DNA of 64,000 nucleotides from Asterias rubens (lineage: Eukaryota; Echinodermata; Asteroidea; Forcipulatida; Asteriidae), in the NCBI RefSeq assembly GCF_902459465.1, contig NC_047082.1, positions 930,001 through 994,000 of the forward strand, in the 5' to 3' direction. The position numbers and the translations under genes are program-made. The notes under the pieces were generated by a model, which searched no databases, was not told the DNA's origin, and saw nothing but the letters and a program-made list of their open reading frames with translations. Shown in pieces: positions 32,311 through 42,845 of this stretch (its first letter is position 1; the number at the start of each line of letters is the position of its first letter).

Positions 32311-35300
32311 ATGGGTATGGAAGAAGAAATTGTTCCAAAAGCTTCGTCGAAAAAGGTGAGGAAAATATTATTTTGTTGTGTTTTCAGTCTCGACTCTCGA
32401 CGACTATTCGATATTAAAAACAAAATGGCCGATTTACATTGTAGCCCGTGGCGTAAGTGTAAAACAACATTCACAAATTCAACGCGTATCACTTTTTTTG
32501 TAGTATTTGGAGACTAGAAAATATCTGCATTCGGAAGTTAAATAATAAAGCTAGGCACGGTATCTGTCAGATATTACGGGTTGGCCATTTAAGTTAACGA
32601 ACAAAGCGACCACACCCAACTGCTTTATCAACAGTTACCGTTGCTCAGACTGCATCTGTTTCGTGAAAAAATGTTTGACATCTGAAATGAGACCTTGGAA
32701 AAATTTTACGTCGCCACCATAATTTTTTTCTCTCTTTTTTTTCTGGATGTATATATGCGTTAACCCTTCTTCTAAGGTAAGAAAAAAATTCAGTGGTTTT
32801 GGAGTTAATTAACGGCGGATAAATTGGTGGCGACGACCGGAAGATTACCCGAGACCTTGACGAGAATGTTTTGAAGGATTATGACAATAGGGTTTGAGCA
32901 ATGTTGTTACCATATAATGGTTGTGCTTTGTTGAAAGATTGGTAGTTGGGTTAGCAAAAAATATTTGTGTTCCCGATTTTTCAGATTAACAAACTTTACT
33001 GTTTGTCAAATTCACTTGTTAAGTTGTTGTTTATTTTATAACTTGTTCAAATGTTAAGCCTTGGTGAACAGTGGAATTTACTACTCGACTAGGTTACGCC
33101 TCAAATAGTTGCGAATTCGACACTTGTCACAACTTATTATTAACTCCCAAGATGCATTGCGTTTTTTTGCGGCATATTGTTTGCCGCGGCGCAGGCACAA
33201 TATAACAAAATTTGTGCTGAAAACGATTGAAAGGTTGTGTCACTGTTGTTTGATTGTGTTTCATAAGTAATTTATGTTCTTATGAGCGACACATTGGTTC
33301 ACCAAACAGGGAGGCACAACTTTTCTTTAAGTAGTCACGTCGCGACTATTTTGTTTGTAGTCATGGTTGACACGATCGACTCGACTAAGCAGTCAATAGT
33401 CTCGACTACGATACAACACTAGTCACCCAGGCTTGACCATAACATTGTCGTACTTTGTGTTTTGTCATCATCAGCAAGGAGGGCTAAAGGGTCTTTTCAA
33501 CAAAGACAAAGACAAGGGTCGTGCCCCCAATCGAGGCTCCCAGGAAAATCCTGTGCAGTTGCAGCATCACAGCATGCCGGAAAATCGGCGAGCTTTAAAG
33601 ACTGCCGAGTTCACTCCACCTGAGTACAAGGTTGATCCACAGCTACTTATCGATAGCTTCATTGAAATCGCAATCAAGGTATTACTATTAAACAAAGTTA
33701 ACACTTTTCAAAAAAATATTTCCCCCATCAATTTCTCGCAACTCCGATGACCAATTGAGCTCAAATTTTCACAGGCTTGTTATTTTATGCTTATGTTGAG
33801 ATACACCAAGTGAGGACACTGGTCTTTGACAATTACCAAATGTGTACCTTCCCTTTAACCATTTGTTGCATAAATACCATCGGTTGGTAAGTTGTTTGCA
33901 ACAGCTAATTCTATTTCTCATTAATTTGTCTTGTCAGTTTCTAGGCATTATACCCAAGGTGTCCTATGGCCTGGATCCAACAAAGAGAACTGAGCTGCTT
34001 CGAATCATTGATAAAGCCAAGGTAATAATAATAATTATACTGTGTTCTGATACAGCGCTTTATCACATCCCTAAGGGCATATCAAAGCGCTCAGTATTTT
34101 GTCCTGCAAGTTTTGTGGAGCTACGTTTTTGAAGTATGAGACCTATGTAATGGTTTACAAGGTGCTGTGGCACAATATGCAGCTGTTCTAACAATAAGTG
34201 CACTGGGTTCTTTTAAATTTTGTTCAATAACCCCAAACCCACCCCTAACCTCAAAACCACAATCCTCTTACCCCTCACATATTTTTGTCTTTTTCTCTTT
34301 TGTATGAAGAAACAAGGCTTGCTTCCATGGAGCACCAGAGAGACCAAGTATGATGCAATCTTATCCGTATCAGCCAGACAGATGAAAATAGTCAGGAGAG
34401 ATGGTGAGGTAAGCACTTGTAGCAGTTGGTCATACTACTAAGTAAATGCCTTATAATAATAGTTGCTTCTTATAAAAGTGGATTCATATTTTTCTGCAAG
34501 GTATGTGGGACTACATTTGAATTATGAGATCTACTCCTTTTACATAGCATGATGTAATGCTCCACAAGGTGATGTGGTGCAATATGCTGCCAATCAAACC
34601 AGAAAAACCAGCGCGAACCCCTTTCTCTTTTCAATAAGTGCAGAGGGTTGTTCTTTTACATGCAGTGCACAAAATACAGGACTAGCTGCTTTATGTCCTA
34701 TTCGAAGGACAAAGCATTATGGTTAAGTGTATTGCTCAAGGTGTCTCGGCTTGGACTCAAAGCCACACCCTGCTGATCAGAAACATCAGAGCTTCCGTCT
34801 GGTGCTCTTAACCGCTCGGCCATGATACGCTTTAATGCAAATCAGTTTTCAAGATTGCTCTCACAGTTCGGGAACTTGACACTACTAAAGTTTTGTTAAC
34901 CACCCTTTAGGAGACGTTAGTGAGGCTTCCTATCCATGACATTGCTGCAGTGAGTTACATCAGAGACGACGGTCAGCACCTAGTCGTTTTCAAAATCGGT
35001 GAGTCTTGATCTAAAATTCGGTAGAGTCGACCCAGATCTCTCTCTCCCTCATCATCATCATCAAGTTCGGTTTTAAGGCCATTGTCCAGTCTGTTCCGGG
35101 TCGGCCTGCTTTCTCCCTATGGCTCTCCTCCACCTTGCCCTGTCCGTCGCTTCCCTTGCATCGACTCCAAGCTGTGCATGTCATTTGACACTGAGCTCTG
35201 CCAGGTCTTGCGCGGTCAGCCAAGATGTTGGTACACCTCTTGATGACCCAAACCACCTAAGCCTGTGCCTCCTCAATACGGTGCGGATCCCCTCCACTCC

Positions 35301-38300
35301 GACTCTCCTCCTCAGTTCATCACTTGACAAAAGTCATGCATATAGATTTTTCTCCAGCTGTCACAAACCCAGTGTCCCTTCTCAGTAGATCAACATAAGT
35401 GTGGTGCCCTTTGACCTCTTTAAGCTCAGCCATGCTTAGGCTCCCGGAGGACAAGCTTGCTTGCTTGGAAGCTCAGGGTGGCGATAGCAGTGCCCTGCAA
35501 ACCACTAAGCTTGGGGGAACTCGAGATAGAGATATGAATTGTGAAATAATTACTGTTTTAAAATTCATTTTTATTCTCACAGCAAGCGACAGCCAGCAGG
35601 AGGAATGTAAGCTGGTTGTGTGTGAGTGTCACTCGAAGGTACGTGGTATTTATAAAAGAAAGTAACTTTTTAGCACTCTGTTAACAAAACACTCACTGAA
35701 CATTACACTCCAAATGGGAAACTAGATTATTTATTTCTCATCAAATATGACATTCCGGACAGAAATATTTCAAGGGATTTTTTCTACTATCATCATCATT
35801 AGAGCGTGTAAGTTTGATGTAAATATGCTATCTTACACAAGTTTTTTTCTTACCAATTCTATAATATTTCTTTTAACTGTGTAATGTAAGTTAAATCTGT
35901 GGACGTTTGTGTTTGTGTCGTACAAAAAGTAGCCAAACCCTTTAAATATTTCTGTGATTGTCGTAACAGGAAGGTGCAGATGGAGTATGCGCACTGTCAC
36001 AACAAATCTTCTACCTAGTTTACACTGAACTCACAATGAAATACTTTGATCAAAGTATCATAAGGGCAGCGAGGAACACATCTCTAGGCAGTAGTAAGTC
36101 ATTCACCATAATTGCTTCTCACCACCCAGGGGTATAAATGGGTACCTGCGAGGGTAGAGGTTGATACTGTGTTTGAAAAAGCCTTTACATCACCATGGTA
36201 GCCTGGGACTGTATACAATACTGTACACACTACTTGGCCACGACACACTACTACGCAGTGTGTCGTGGCCGAGTGGTTGCGTTCACCAGATTCAAGCTCT
36301 CGTGTGTCTGTTCAGCATAGTGTGGGTTCGAGTCCCGGTCGTGACACTTGTATCCGTGAGCAAGACACTTAACTATAATTGCTTCTCTCCACCCAGGGGT
36401 AAATGACTACATGTGAGGGCAGAGATGGTTTGTGTGATTGATTTAGCTCAGTGTGCTACATATTTTTTGCACAGTCTGTATACTCCCCAGGGAGCTAAGA
36501 TGGTTTAAGGAATGAGTTAAATGGCCCATTGACCAGTGGGAGTAAAGTTGGAAGCACTTTTAGTAATAATAACAATAGTAATAATGTAATTGATGTTTTT
36601 GTCAACAGTGTCAAGAAGTGTTGCGAGTAGAACACCGTTGGATTTAGATGTCTTCCAACCTCCATCGTAAGTTAACAAATCAATTACTTTTGTTGTATTT
36701 TTGGGGCAAATAGAATTAGCTGTTGTAAAGTGCTTACCAACCAAAAGGACCTATGGTATATAAGAAGAACAAATAGTTAATGGCCTGACATTTGAACCCT
36801 AGCAGAGTCTTTCTCGGATGGGCCATAAATCCATAGGTCCTGGGTTTTTAAAGGGAAACGGCTCGCCCTGAGTTCCTGGTTTGATTGGCTGCATATTGGG
36901 CCACAGCACCTCGTAAACCATAACATATTGCTATGAAGGAATAGGTCTCATACTTCAAAAACATAGCCCCATGTACCTTGCAGGAAAACAAATACGGAGT
37001 GCTTGGATACATCCCTTGGGGTGTGATAAAGCACTGTGTAAGAACCTTCTATTATTAATATTATCATATAATATATGTATTCATTTTGGTTTTACCCAAA
37101 TACACCGATGTGTGTGAGCACTGTATCTGTGAACAAAAATCACAGGCATATTTCTCGGGTGGGATTCAAACCCAAAACCTTTTCAATTCTAGAGCAGTGT
37201 CATACCAACTAGACTACCGAGATTGCCCGATAGCATAAGGCAGTCAATATTATCATTACACAATAAACCATTTTTTGAGATTATGTTATCAACTGATTGA
37301 TTTGATGTGCATTTTTACAGGCCTGACCCAAGCTCACCCGCAATGAGGCAAAGCAACAGCATGGATGATCTCAGTGTGACAGCCAAGTTCCTGCTACAGG
37401 AGTATATAGAAGTGGTAAGAGTCAATAAAACCATCCCCAGTCCAACCCCCAGCCCCCAGTCCTCCGGAGAGATTGTGGCCTGTCACGGTCAAGTGGTTAA
37501 GAGCATCGGACTCAAGATCTCGGTCTTGGTTGTGACACTTGTCTCCTTAAAGGCAGTGGACACTATTGGTAATCACTCAAAATAACTATTATCATAAAAC
37601 GGTAAACCTTACTTGGTACATGCTATGGGGGGAGGTTGATAGTATAAAGCATTGTGAGAAACGGCTCCCTCTGAAGTGAAGTAGTTTTAGAGAAAGAAGT
37701 AATTTTCAACGAATTTGATTTTGAGACCTCAGATTTAGAATTTGAGGCCTTGTAATCAAGAATCTGAAAGCATACAACTTCGTAGGACAAGGGTGTGTTT
37801 TCTGTTCGGCGACCAATTAAGCTCAAATTTTTACAGGTTTGTTATTTTATGCGTTGAGATACACCAAGAAGTGAGAAGACTGGTCTTTGACAATTACCAG
37901 TAGTGTCCAGTGTCTTTAAGCAAGACACTTAACCATGATTGCTTCGTAAAAGCAGTAATGCAAACAGCTTTTTACCCAAGTCTCTTCACAATGAGGCTCG
38001 CGGCAATACCTCCATGACTTAGGTTGAGGTTGATATCGATGCCTCAGTGAAGTATTAGGCCTGAGTTAAAATTATGAATATTATTATTATGGAACCATAG
38101 TTTATACTGAAATGTTTGTTGAATTTAATGTTCTCGTTGCTCAGCTTCGAAGTAAACTAACATCCGATGAGCTGCAACAATTCGCATTGATTCTGCGTGA
38201 CTACAGACAGACGGGGTCCATCAAGGATTTCTGTAAAAAGCTTCAAACCCTCTATGGACCGGAACGGAAGCTCCTCTTCCCAGGTAAAAACTCAAACATA

Positions 38301-39019
38301 TTTGTTAATTTATTCCTTCGTTATTTTTATTTTTTGACTGTGGTTGCCCTCAGGAAAAAGAGTAGTTTAAAAATGGCTGTAAATGTGGGAGGAAAACCTG
38401 GGAGAGCTGTTGACAGTATAAAACATTGTGAGAATCGGCTCCCTGTAAAGTGTGTAGCTTTTGAGTCAGAGGTAATTTCTCACTCAAATATTAAAAGACT
38501 TCAGGCCTGAAGCCTTCTTTAGGCATCTGAAAGCACACAAATTTGTGCAACAAGGGTGTTTTTTCTTTCATTATCCTCTAGGAACTTTGATGACCAATTG
38601 GGTCAAAAGTTTCACAGATTTGTTATTTTATGCACATGTTGGGATACACCAAGTGAGAATACTGGTCTTTGAAAATTACCAAAGGTGTCCAGTGTCTTTA
38701 ATTGGTGACTGATTATTCTGATGCTATCTTTTACTTTCAAATGATCTCAGGGATGAGGCCCTACATCCCGGAGAAGGATATCGACTATTTTGAAAACGTC
38801 TTGGAGCGAATGGGTGTCCAAGACGTCGCAGCCAACAGCTACTACTACACGAGTCCGCAACGCTCACGACGCACCAACAGCGAGGCTTCGTCATCCATCG
38901 GTGGATTCGACATGGGCTTGTACAGCCACTCCATCATGTCGGAGAGAGACGAGCTAGATCGAGCTTTACAAGATATCTCTAAAGAGGTGGAACACCTGGA
39001 AACAAGCGTTGACTCGTGA
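32311..39019 (+). CDS. CCM2: Cerebral cavernous malformations 2 protein (malcavernin)
   Basis: Eleven exons join in phase to 419 aa (human protein about 444): 32311-32355, 33475-33678, 33938-34021, 34310-34408, 34911-34998, 35583-35638, 35970-36093, 36609-36666, 37321-37414, 38145-38283, 38751-39019. The start ATG gives an EEE-containing N-terminus like the vertebrate protein. PTB domain about residues 60-235, with the family-diagnostic [16 protein letters not shown] near 147-162. Harmonin-homology domain about 270-365 ([14 protein letters not shown], then [19 protein letters not shown]). C-terminal acidic helix about 390-416. CCM2 is a cytoplasmic scaffold: its PTB binds NPxY-type motifs of KRIT1, and its harmonin domain binds MEKK3 to restrain MAPK/KLF signalling (known for vertebrates). 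The internal linker is shorter than in vertebrates. Introns carry SINEs and MITEs, one ending 50 bp before the last acceptor. Confidence 0.95.
33722..33859 (+). mobile_element. TTAA MITE family 1, right third
   Basis: In CCM2 intron 2. Contains gagctcaaattttcacaggc and a degraded right end (gtaccttccctttaa), 78 bp before the exon 3 acceptor. Confidence 0.65.
34640..34835 (-). mobile_element. tRNA-derived SINE
   Basis: On the minus strand it starts gcgtatcatggccgagcggt, a Leu/Ser tRNA-like head, with a degraded box B. The body runs to the 'cagtgcactt' end. In CCM2 intron 4; related to 1-190. Confidence 0.65.
36250..36420 (+). mobile_element. tRNA-derived SINE
   Basis: The head gtgtcgtggccgagtggttg and box B ggttcgagtcccgg are followed by gagcaagacacttaactata. 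In CCM2 intron 7. Confidence 0.7.
37095..37235 (-). mobile_element. tRNA-derived SINE, second family
   Basis: Carries tacaccgatgtgtgtgagca and a minus-strand box-B-like ggtgggattcaaaccc. Same family as 51897-52030 and 54238-54350. In CCM2 intron 8. Confidence 0.55.
37474..38000 (+). mobile_element. tRNA-derived SINE split by a MITE
   Basis: The left part (37474-37546: tcacggtcaagtggttaaga ... gtgacacttgtctcc) and right part (37920-38000: gcaagacacttaaccatgat) are continuous in the sister SINE at 36250-36420. The MITE at 37547-37919 interrupts them. Confidence 0.75.
37547..37919 (+). mobile_element. TTAA MITE family 1, nested in a SINE
   Basis: Bounded by TTAA at 37547-37550 and 37916-37919. 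Removing the element plus one TTAA restores the SINE (tccttaagcaag against tccgtgagcaag in the sister copy), showing that TTAA is the duplicated target site. Confidence 0.85.
38377..38701 (+). mobile_element. TTAA MITE family 1, left end lost
   Basis: In CCM2 intron 10. Right end gtccagtgtctttaa intact, ending 50 bp before the final exon. The central part carries gacttcaggcctgaagcctt, the variant palindrome also found at 42502-42845. Confidence 0.75.
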
Positions 39020-39029
39020 GTTATGACTC

Positions 39030-39680
39030 AAGAGTTATGATGACTCACATATAAGAGACCCAAAGACACATGTGAGTTTTTTACTCTGTTGGTTACTGTT
39101 TGGTTATTGTTTGCAGTTCATTTGTTGGACGAAGGAATAGAGCGTTGAACTCACGAGTTTAAGACTCCAATGGCCTGATGACAGAATGAGTTTTTACTAC
39201 TCTTAAAATTTGAGTCTGTACTACTTATTGGATAACAAGGTCACACAGCTGTATACGTCTGATGTAATATTAATCGCAGCGTATTGGTGTATTCAGGAAC
39301 ATTTAGAAACGAGCATTGGCTCACGATAAGACTACTTACGAGCGTTGACAAGAAAATGAGTGATACTCTTTGTGTGTTGATCTCAGTGTATTTGTTGGAT
39401 GATAGAACACCTAGAAACTCACAAGACCTGATGAGTTTTCACTTTTTGATGAGGTTATACTCACTGAGTTGTATATAAGTGATATTGTTTGCAGTATATT
39501 TGTCAAGAAAGTGGAGACCTAGAGTAGAAACTCGTAAGCGATATTATGTGAGTATATTTTGAGAATACGGATTACTCAGGCGGATTACTCAGTCGCTCCA
39601 AAGTTGTGACGAACGGACGATCTATTCGCAAGAAACTCGTAATGATACCGAGCGTTGAAATTTGGCTCACACTGGATTTC
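39030..39680 (+). repeat. Degenerate ~210 bp tandem repeats resembling the last CCM2 exon
   Basis: About three units start with tatataag-like sequence near 39048, 39250 and 39470. They contain acceptor-like ttgcag or tctcag followed by exon-like sequence such as aggaacatttagaaacgagc (39296-39315) and atagaacacctagaaactca (39402-39421). These resemble the real coding end ggtggaacacctggaaacaa (38987-39006). Frames are broken. Confidence 0.55.
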
Positions 39681-39816
39681 TGATCGGATTTGCGCAGTCG
39701 TCGTCTGAGTGATGCTTACAATGTACAGGGATTCAACTCCGGAAATAACTCATATAGTTACTCAATTACTCAGTCCCCCCAACAGAGATAATCAGGGTCT
39801 AATATTATAGTGCTGC

Positions 39817-40106
39817 TTAAATACACAGGACACTATTGGTAATTGTCAAAGACCAGTCTTCTCACTTGGTGTATCTCAACATATGCATAATATTACAAAC
39901 CTGTGAAAATTTGAGCTCAATTGGTCGTCGAAGTTGCGAGATAATAATGAAAGAAACAAAACACCCTTGTCACACGAATTTGTGTGCTTTTAGATAATTG
40001 ATTTTAATGTTTTATACTATCAACCTCTCCCCATAACTTGTAATCAAGTAAGGTTTTATGCTAATAATTATTTTGAGTAATAACCAATAGTGTCCACTTC
40101 CTTTAA
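39817..40106 (-). mobile_element. TTAA MITE family 1, internal deletion
   Basis: Both TTAA ends are present, but the central gagacctca inverted repeat and neighbouring ~90 bp are missing. Its right TTAA is shared with the next element. Confidence 0.8.
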
Positions 40107-40299
40107 GGTAATGGACATTTTTTGGTAATTGCTCAAAATAGTAAGGGTGTTTTTTTCTTTCATTACTATCTTGCAATTCGAAGACCAATTGAGTCCAAAT
40201 TTTCACAGGTTTCTTTCTTTATGCATATGTTGAGATACACCAAGTGAGAGGACTGGTCTTTGACAACAACCAAATGTGTCCACTGTCCAGTGCATTTAA
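40103..40299 (+). mobile_element. TTAA MITE family 1, short derivative
   Basis: About 197 bp with both TTAA ends. The middle is deleted from the tactcaaaata region to the gggtgttttttt region. It abuts the previous copy in opposite orientation. Confidence 0.8.
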
Positions 40300-41988
40300 G
40301 AAAAAATACAGCCAAGCACAACAAAATAATAAAGGTTATAGCCTAAATACCATTCTACATGCGCTATTTGTAACTGGTATTCTGGTAATTTTTGCTTAGC
40401 CGCATCTTGTTTTAAAGCAATATTTGCCGCTTAAGCAACTCTATGAGATTGGACCCTGGTTTCATCACAGAACTGCTTTTCAGGATACCAGCCACAAATG
40501 GACTGGGTATTTTGGCTGGTAACTTTAGTCTAGTAAGCAAAAACAAATTCCTGCTTAGCAATTTATAGGTGTAAGGGTAAAGCTAAATTAATTTTGATAA
40601 GCTCACTATTGATGAACTTTGTGCTAAGCAACCAATCCTGCAGAGAAATCTTTCCCTCTGAAATACTGTCAAAGTAGGCTTTAAATCCCCACAAAACAAT
40701 GCTTCATTAGAGCAATAAACCATAAAATTTCTCGCAATTGGTGGCAGCTTCATGTATGCGCACGGACGAACTGATTCACCGACAGGATGACATCAATTAC
40801 ACCCAAGATGGCTATCTGAAATACTGTGGAGTATGCAGCACCGGCAACCTGTAACTAGCTGAACTCCTGTGGAGTATGCAGCACCGGCAACCTGTAACTA
40901 GCTGAACTCCTGTGGAGTATGTAGCACCAACAACCTGTATGCCTGAATGCTTAAGGATTATCCAGCATCACGTTGTTAAGAATTTTTGAAGAAAAATGCA
41001 AAAAACAAATGTCATGGATATGATGTATTTATAAAACAATGTGTATATATTCTAGTTTGTATTAAATTTGTTCATTCGTTTATTCACTGTTTACCAATGA
41101 CTGCCAATTGTCTCAATTATTTTGGTTTAGAAACTAATAATGGAGAATATTTTTGTTTTCAAGTTACTACTTTTTGTTTTTGTTGTTGTTGTTTTGTTTT
41201 TTGGGGTGTTTTTTGTGTTTTTTTTTTGGGGGGGGGTCGGTTCTTACTTTTAACTTGATTTTCATGAAAAGAATGCTTGAAAGTGTTGCAAGCTACAGTA
41301 ATGTGCCTGAAGTGCGTTGAAAAAAACCAAGACCTGTGACCCTATACCTTTATTGACCCAATAAAATGGCCCTCTCTGAGTAGATACCCCACCAGAAACC
41401 CTACCCCTCCCCTCTTCCTTTTCCTGGCCCCGCTTTTACAAAAAGCTAAGACTGGTCTTAACAGGGGATCAGTCGTAATTGCTAATCAAAGTCTGGTACG
41501 AATCACAAAAGTAATATCTGACAACTATAAAGATGAATCTTATTGCTTTGTGACCCCCCCCCCCCCCCCCCCGGTCACCTGGAATCCCAATTATATCTCT
41601 CGGTAATCTTAAGCCCCCGACTAGTGCCGTGTCCCAGGGAAATCTGTCCCTGTCCCCCCATGACGGAAATTAACGTGGGGTGAAGGTGGATGATTCAAAA
41701 GAGGGCGCTATCAGAAGTAGCTTGTACAAAGTTTGCCGTATGGGTGGGGGGGGGGGCATTCTACTGCCACACACCGGCAATGACCAAGCACAAGTACGAT
41801 AAATCTTTCTTTGCAGCTCAGAAAAACCTTCAACCCCAACACATAATTAAAAAGTCATGAAAAGCCAGGCATAAAATTGTATGACCACCAGCCGCTGTGT
41901 TCTCTAACCCCCCTGTGGAGCCCAGTTAATCTCCCGCTCTTGTTCCTGGTGTCTGTATAAGTAGAATAATGGTGCAACGAGATGAATA
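40300..41988. other. Downstream of CCM2: repeats, no gene seen
   Basis: A trace of the agctgcttaag element (about 40325-40460), a 43 bp tandem repeat (40824-40950), AATAAA at about 40716 that could serve CCM2 if its 3' UTR is long, a T/G-rich tract (41170-41236) and a C17 tract near 41557. Confidence 0.5.
40824..40950. repeat. Three tandem 43 bp units
   Basis: Unit ctgtggagtatgcagcaccg with ...gtaactagctgaactc. Units 1 and 2 are identical; unit 3 is diverged and shortened. Confidence 0.85.
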
Positions 41989-42115
41989 ATAAGCCAAGCA
42001 CCATGATCCCTTCTCGCGCACGAGCGGGCACATCGCGGGCACGCGAATGGGGGTACGAGGCGCGCGAGCACCGCCGGTGATTCGGGCCGATGACTCCGGA
42101 CATAAGCTTCGTGGT
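41989..42115. promoter_or_regulatory. CpG-rich block
   Basis: A GC- and CpG-dense patch (cgcgcacgagcgggcacatc region) in otherwise AT-rich DNA, without repeat matches. Could be a promoter or exon remnant; a minus-strand ATG at about 42003 opens only a short frame. Confidence 0.3.
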
Positions 42116-42501
42116 CAATGACCGTCTTGTGTCAATAAAGCCGGCGATAAAGAAAACATTATTAGAAGACTATTGAATAGAAAGATCATTAAAATGTGGG
42201 TTTATATCCCAGTTTATGAGCTGAATGGCTGTATAGCGTTGATGATATGGGTATAGCTGAACTTCCAGGTGCAATCTTGAAATGTTGGCGTCTAATTATA
42301 AGGAGTATCAATCGATATTTAAATGAGGTTTCTTTTTCCTTTTTGCTGGTAAGACGTAACTATTAATTTAGACGTCTGATATTCGTCTTGTTCAAGGCGG
42401 GCGGTTCGGGCATCGGCTTTGTAGCGATGTGCATGCGCTTGCAAGAGAAGTATATGGTGTTCATGCTCCAAGTTTTAACCATTGGAAAACAATTTATAGC
42501 T

Positions 42502-42845
42502 TTAAAGGCACTGGATACATTTGGTAAAATGTCAAAGACCAGTATTCTCTCTTGGTGTTAGATATAGGCCCTACCCCAACATATGGTTAAAATAACAACC
42601 TGTGAACATTTTGACTCAATTGGTAATCGAAGCTTCAAGAGAATTGTGAAAGAAAAAACACCCTTGTTGCACAATTTGTGTGCTTTATTTAAGATGCCTA
42701 ACAAAGTTATGAAAGACTTCAGGCCTGAAGCCTTTATATTTGAGTAAGAAATTACCCCTTTCAAAAAAAAAAACTTAAAAAAAAAAAAGAAAAAAAAAAA
42801 AATACATTACTTCAGAGGCAGCCGTTTCTCACAAAATATATTATA
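42502..42845 (-). mobile_element. TTAA MITE family 1, variant
   Basis: Left end ttaaaggcactggatacatt. The central palindrome is gacttcaggcctgaagcctt in place of the gagacctca one. An A-rich run has grown at 42758-42803 and the right end is lost. Confidence 0.7.

Noticed and set aside
36250-36350. Functional tRNA gene
   Set aside because: The A and B boxes are present, but the anticodon arm and acceptor stem do not fold properly and the tail matches a dispersed SINE family.
40826-40945. CRISPR-like array
   Set aside because: Simple 43 bp tandem repeat with no unique spacers, in a eukaryotic genome.
41855-42118. Minus-strand 87-codon frame in the CpG-rich block at 42 kb
   Set aside because: A hydrophobic start (MVLGLLFISL) is present, but there is no donor in a sensible phase and no homologous exon; not enough for a gene call.
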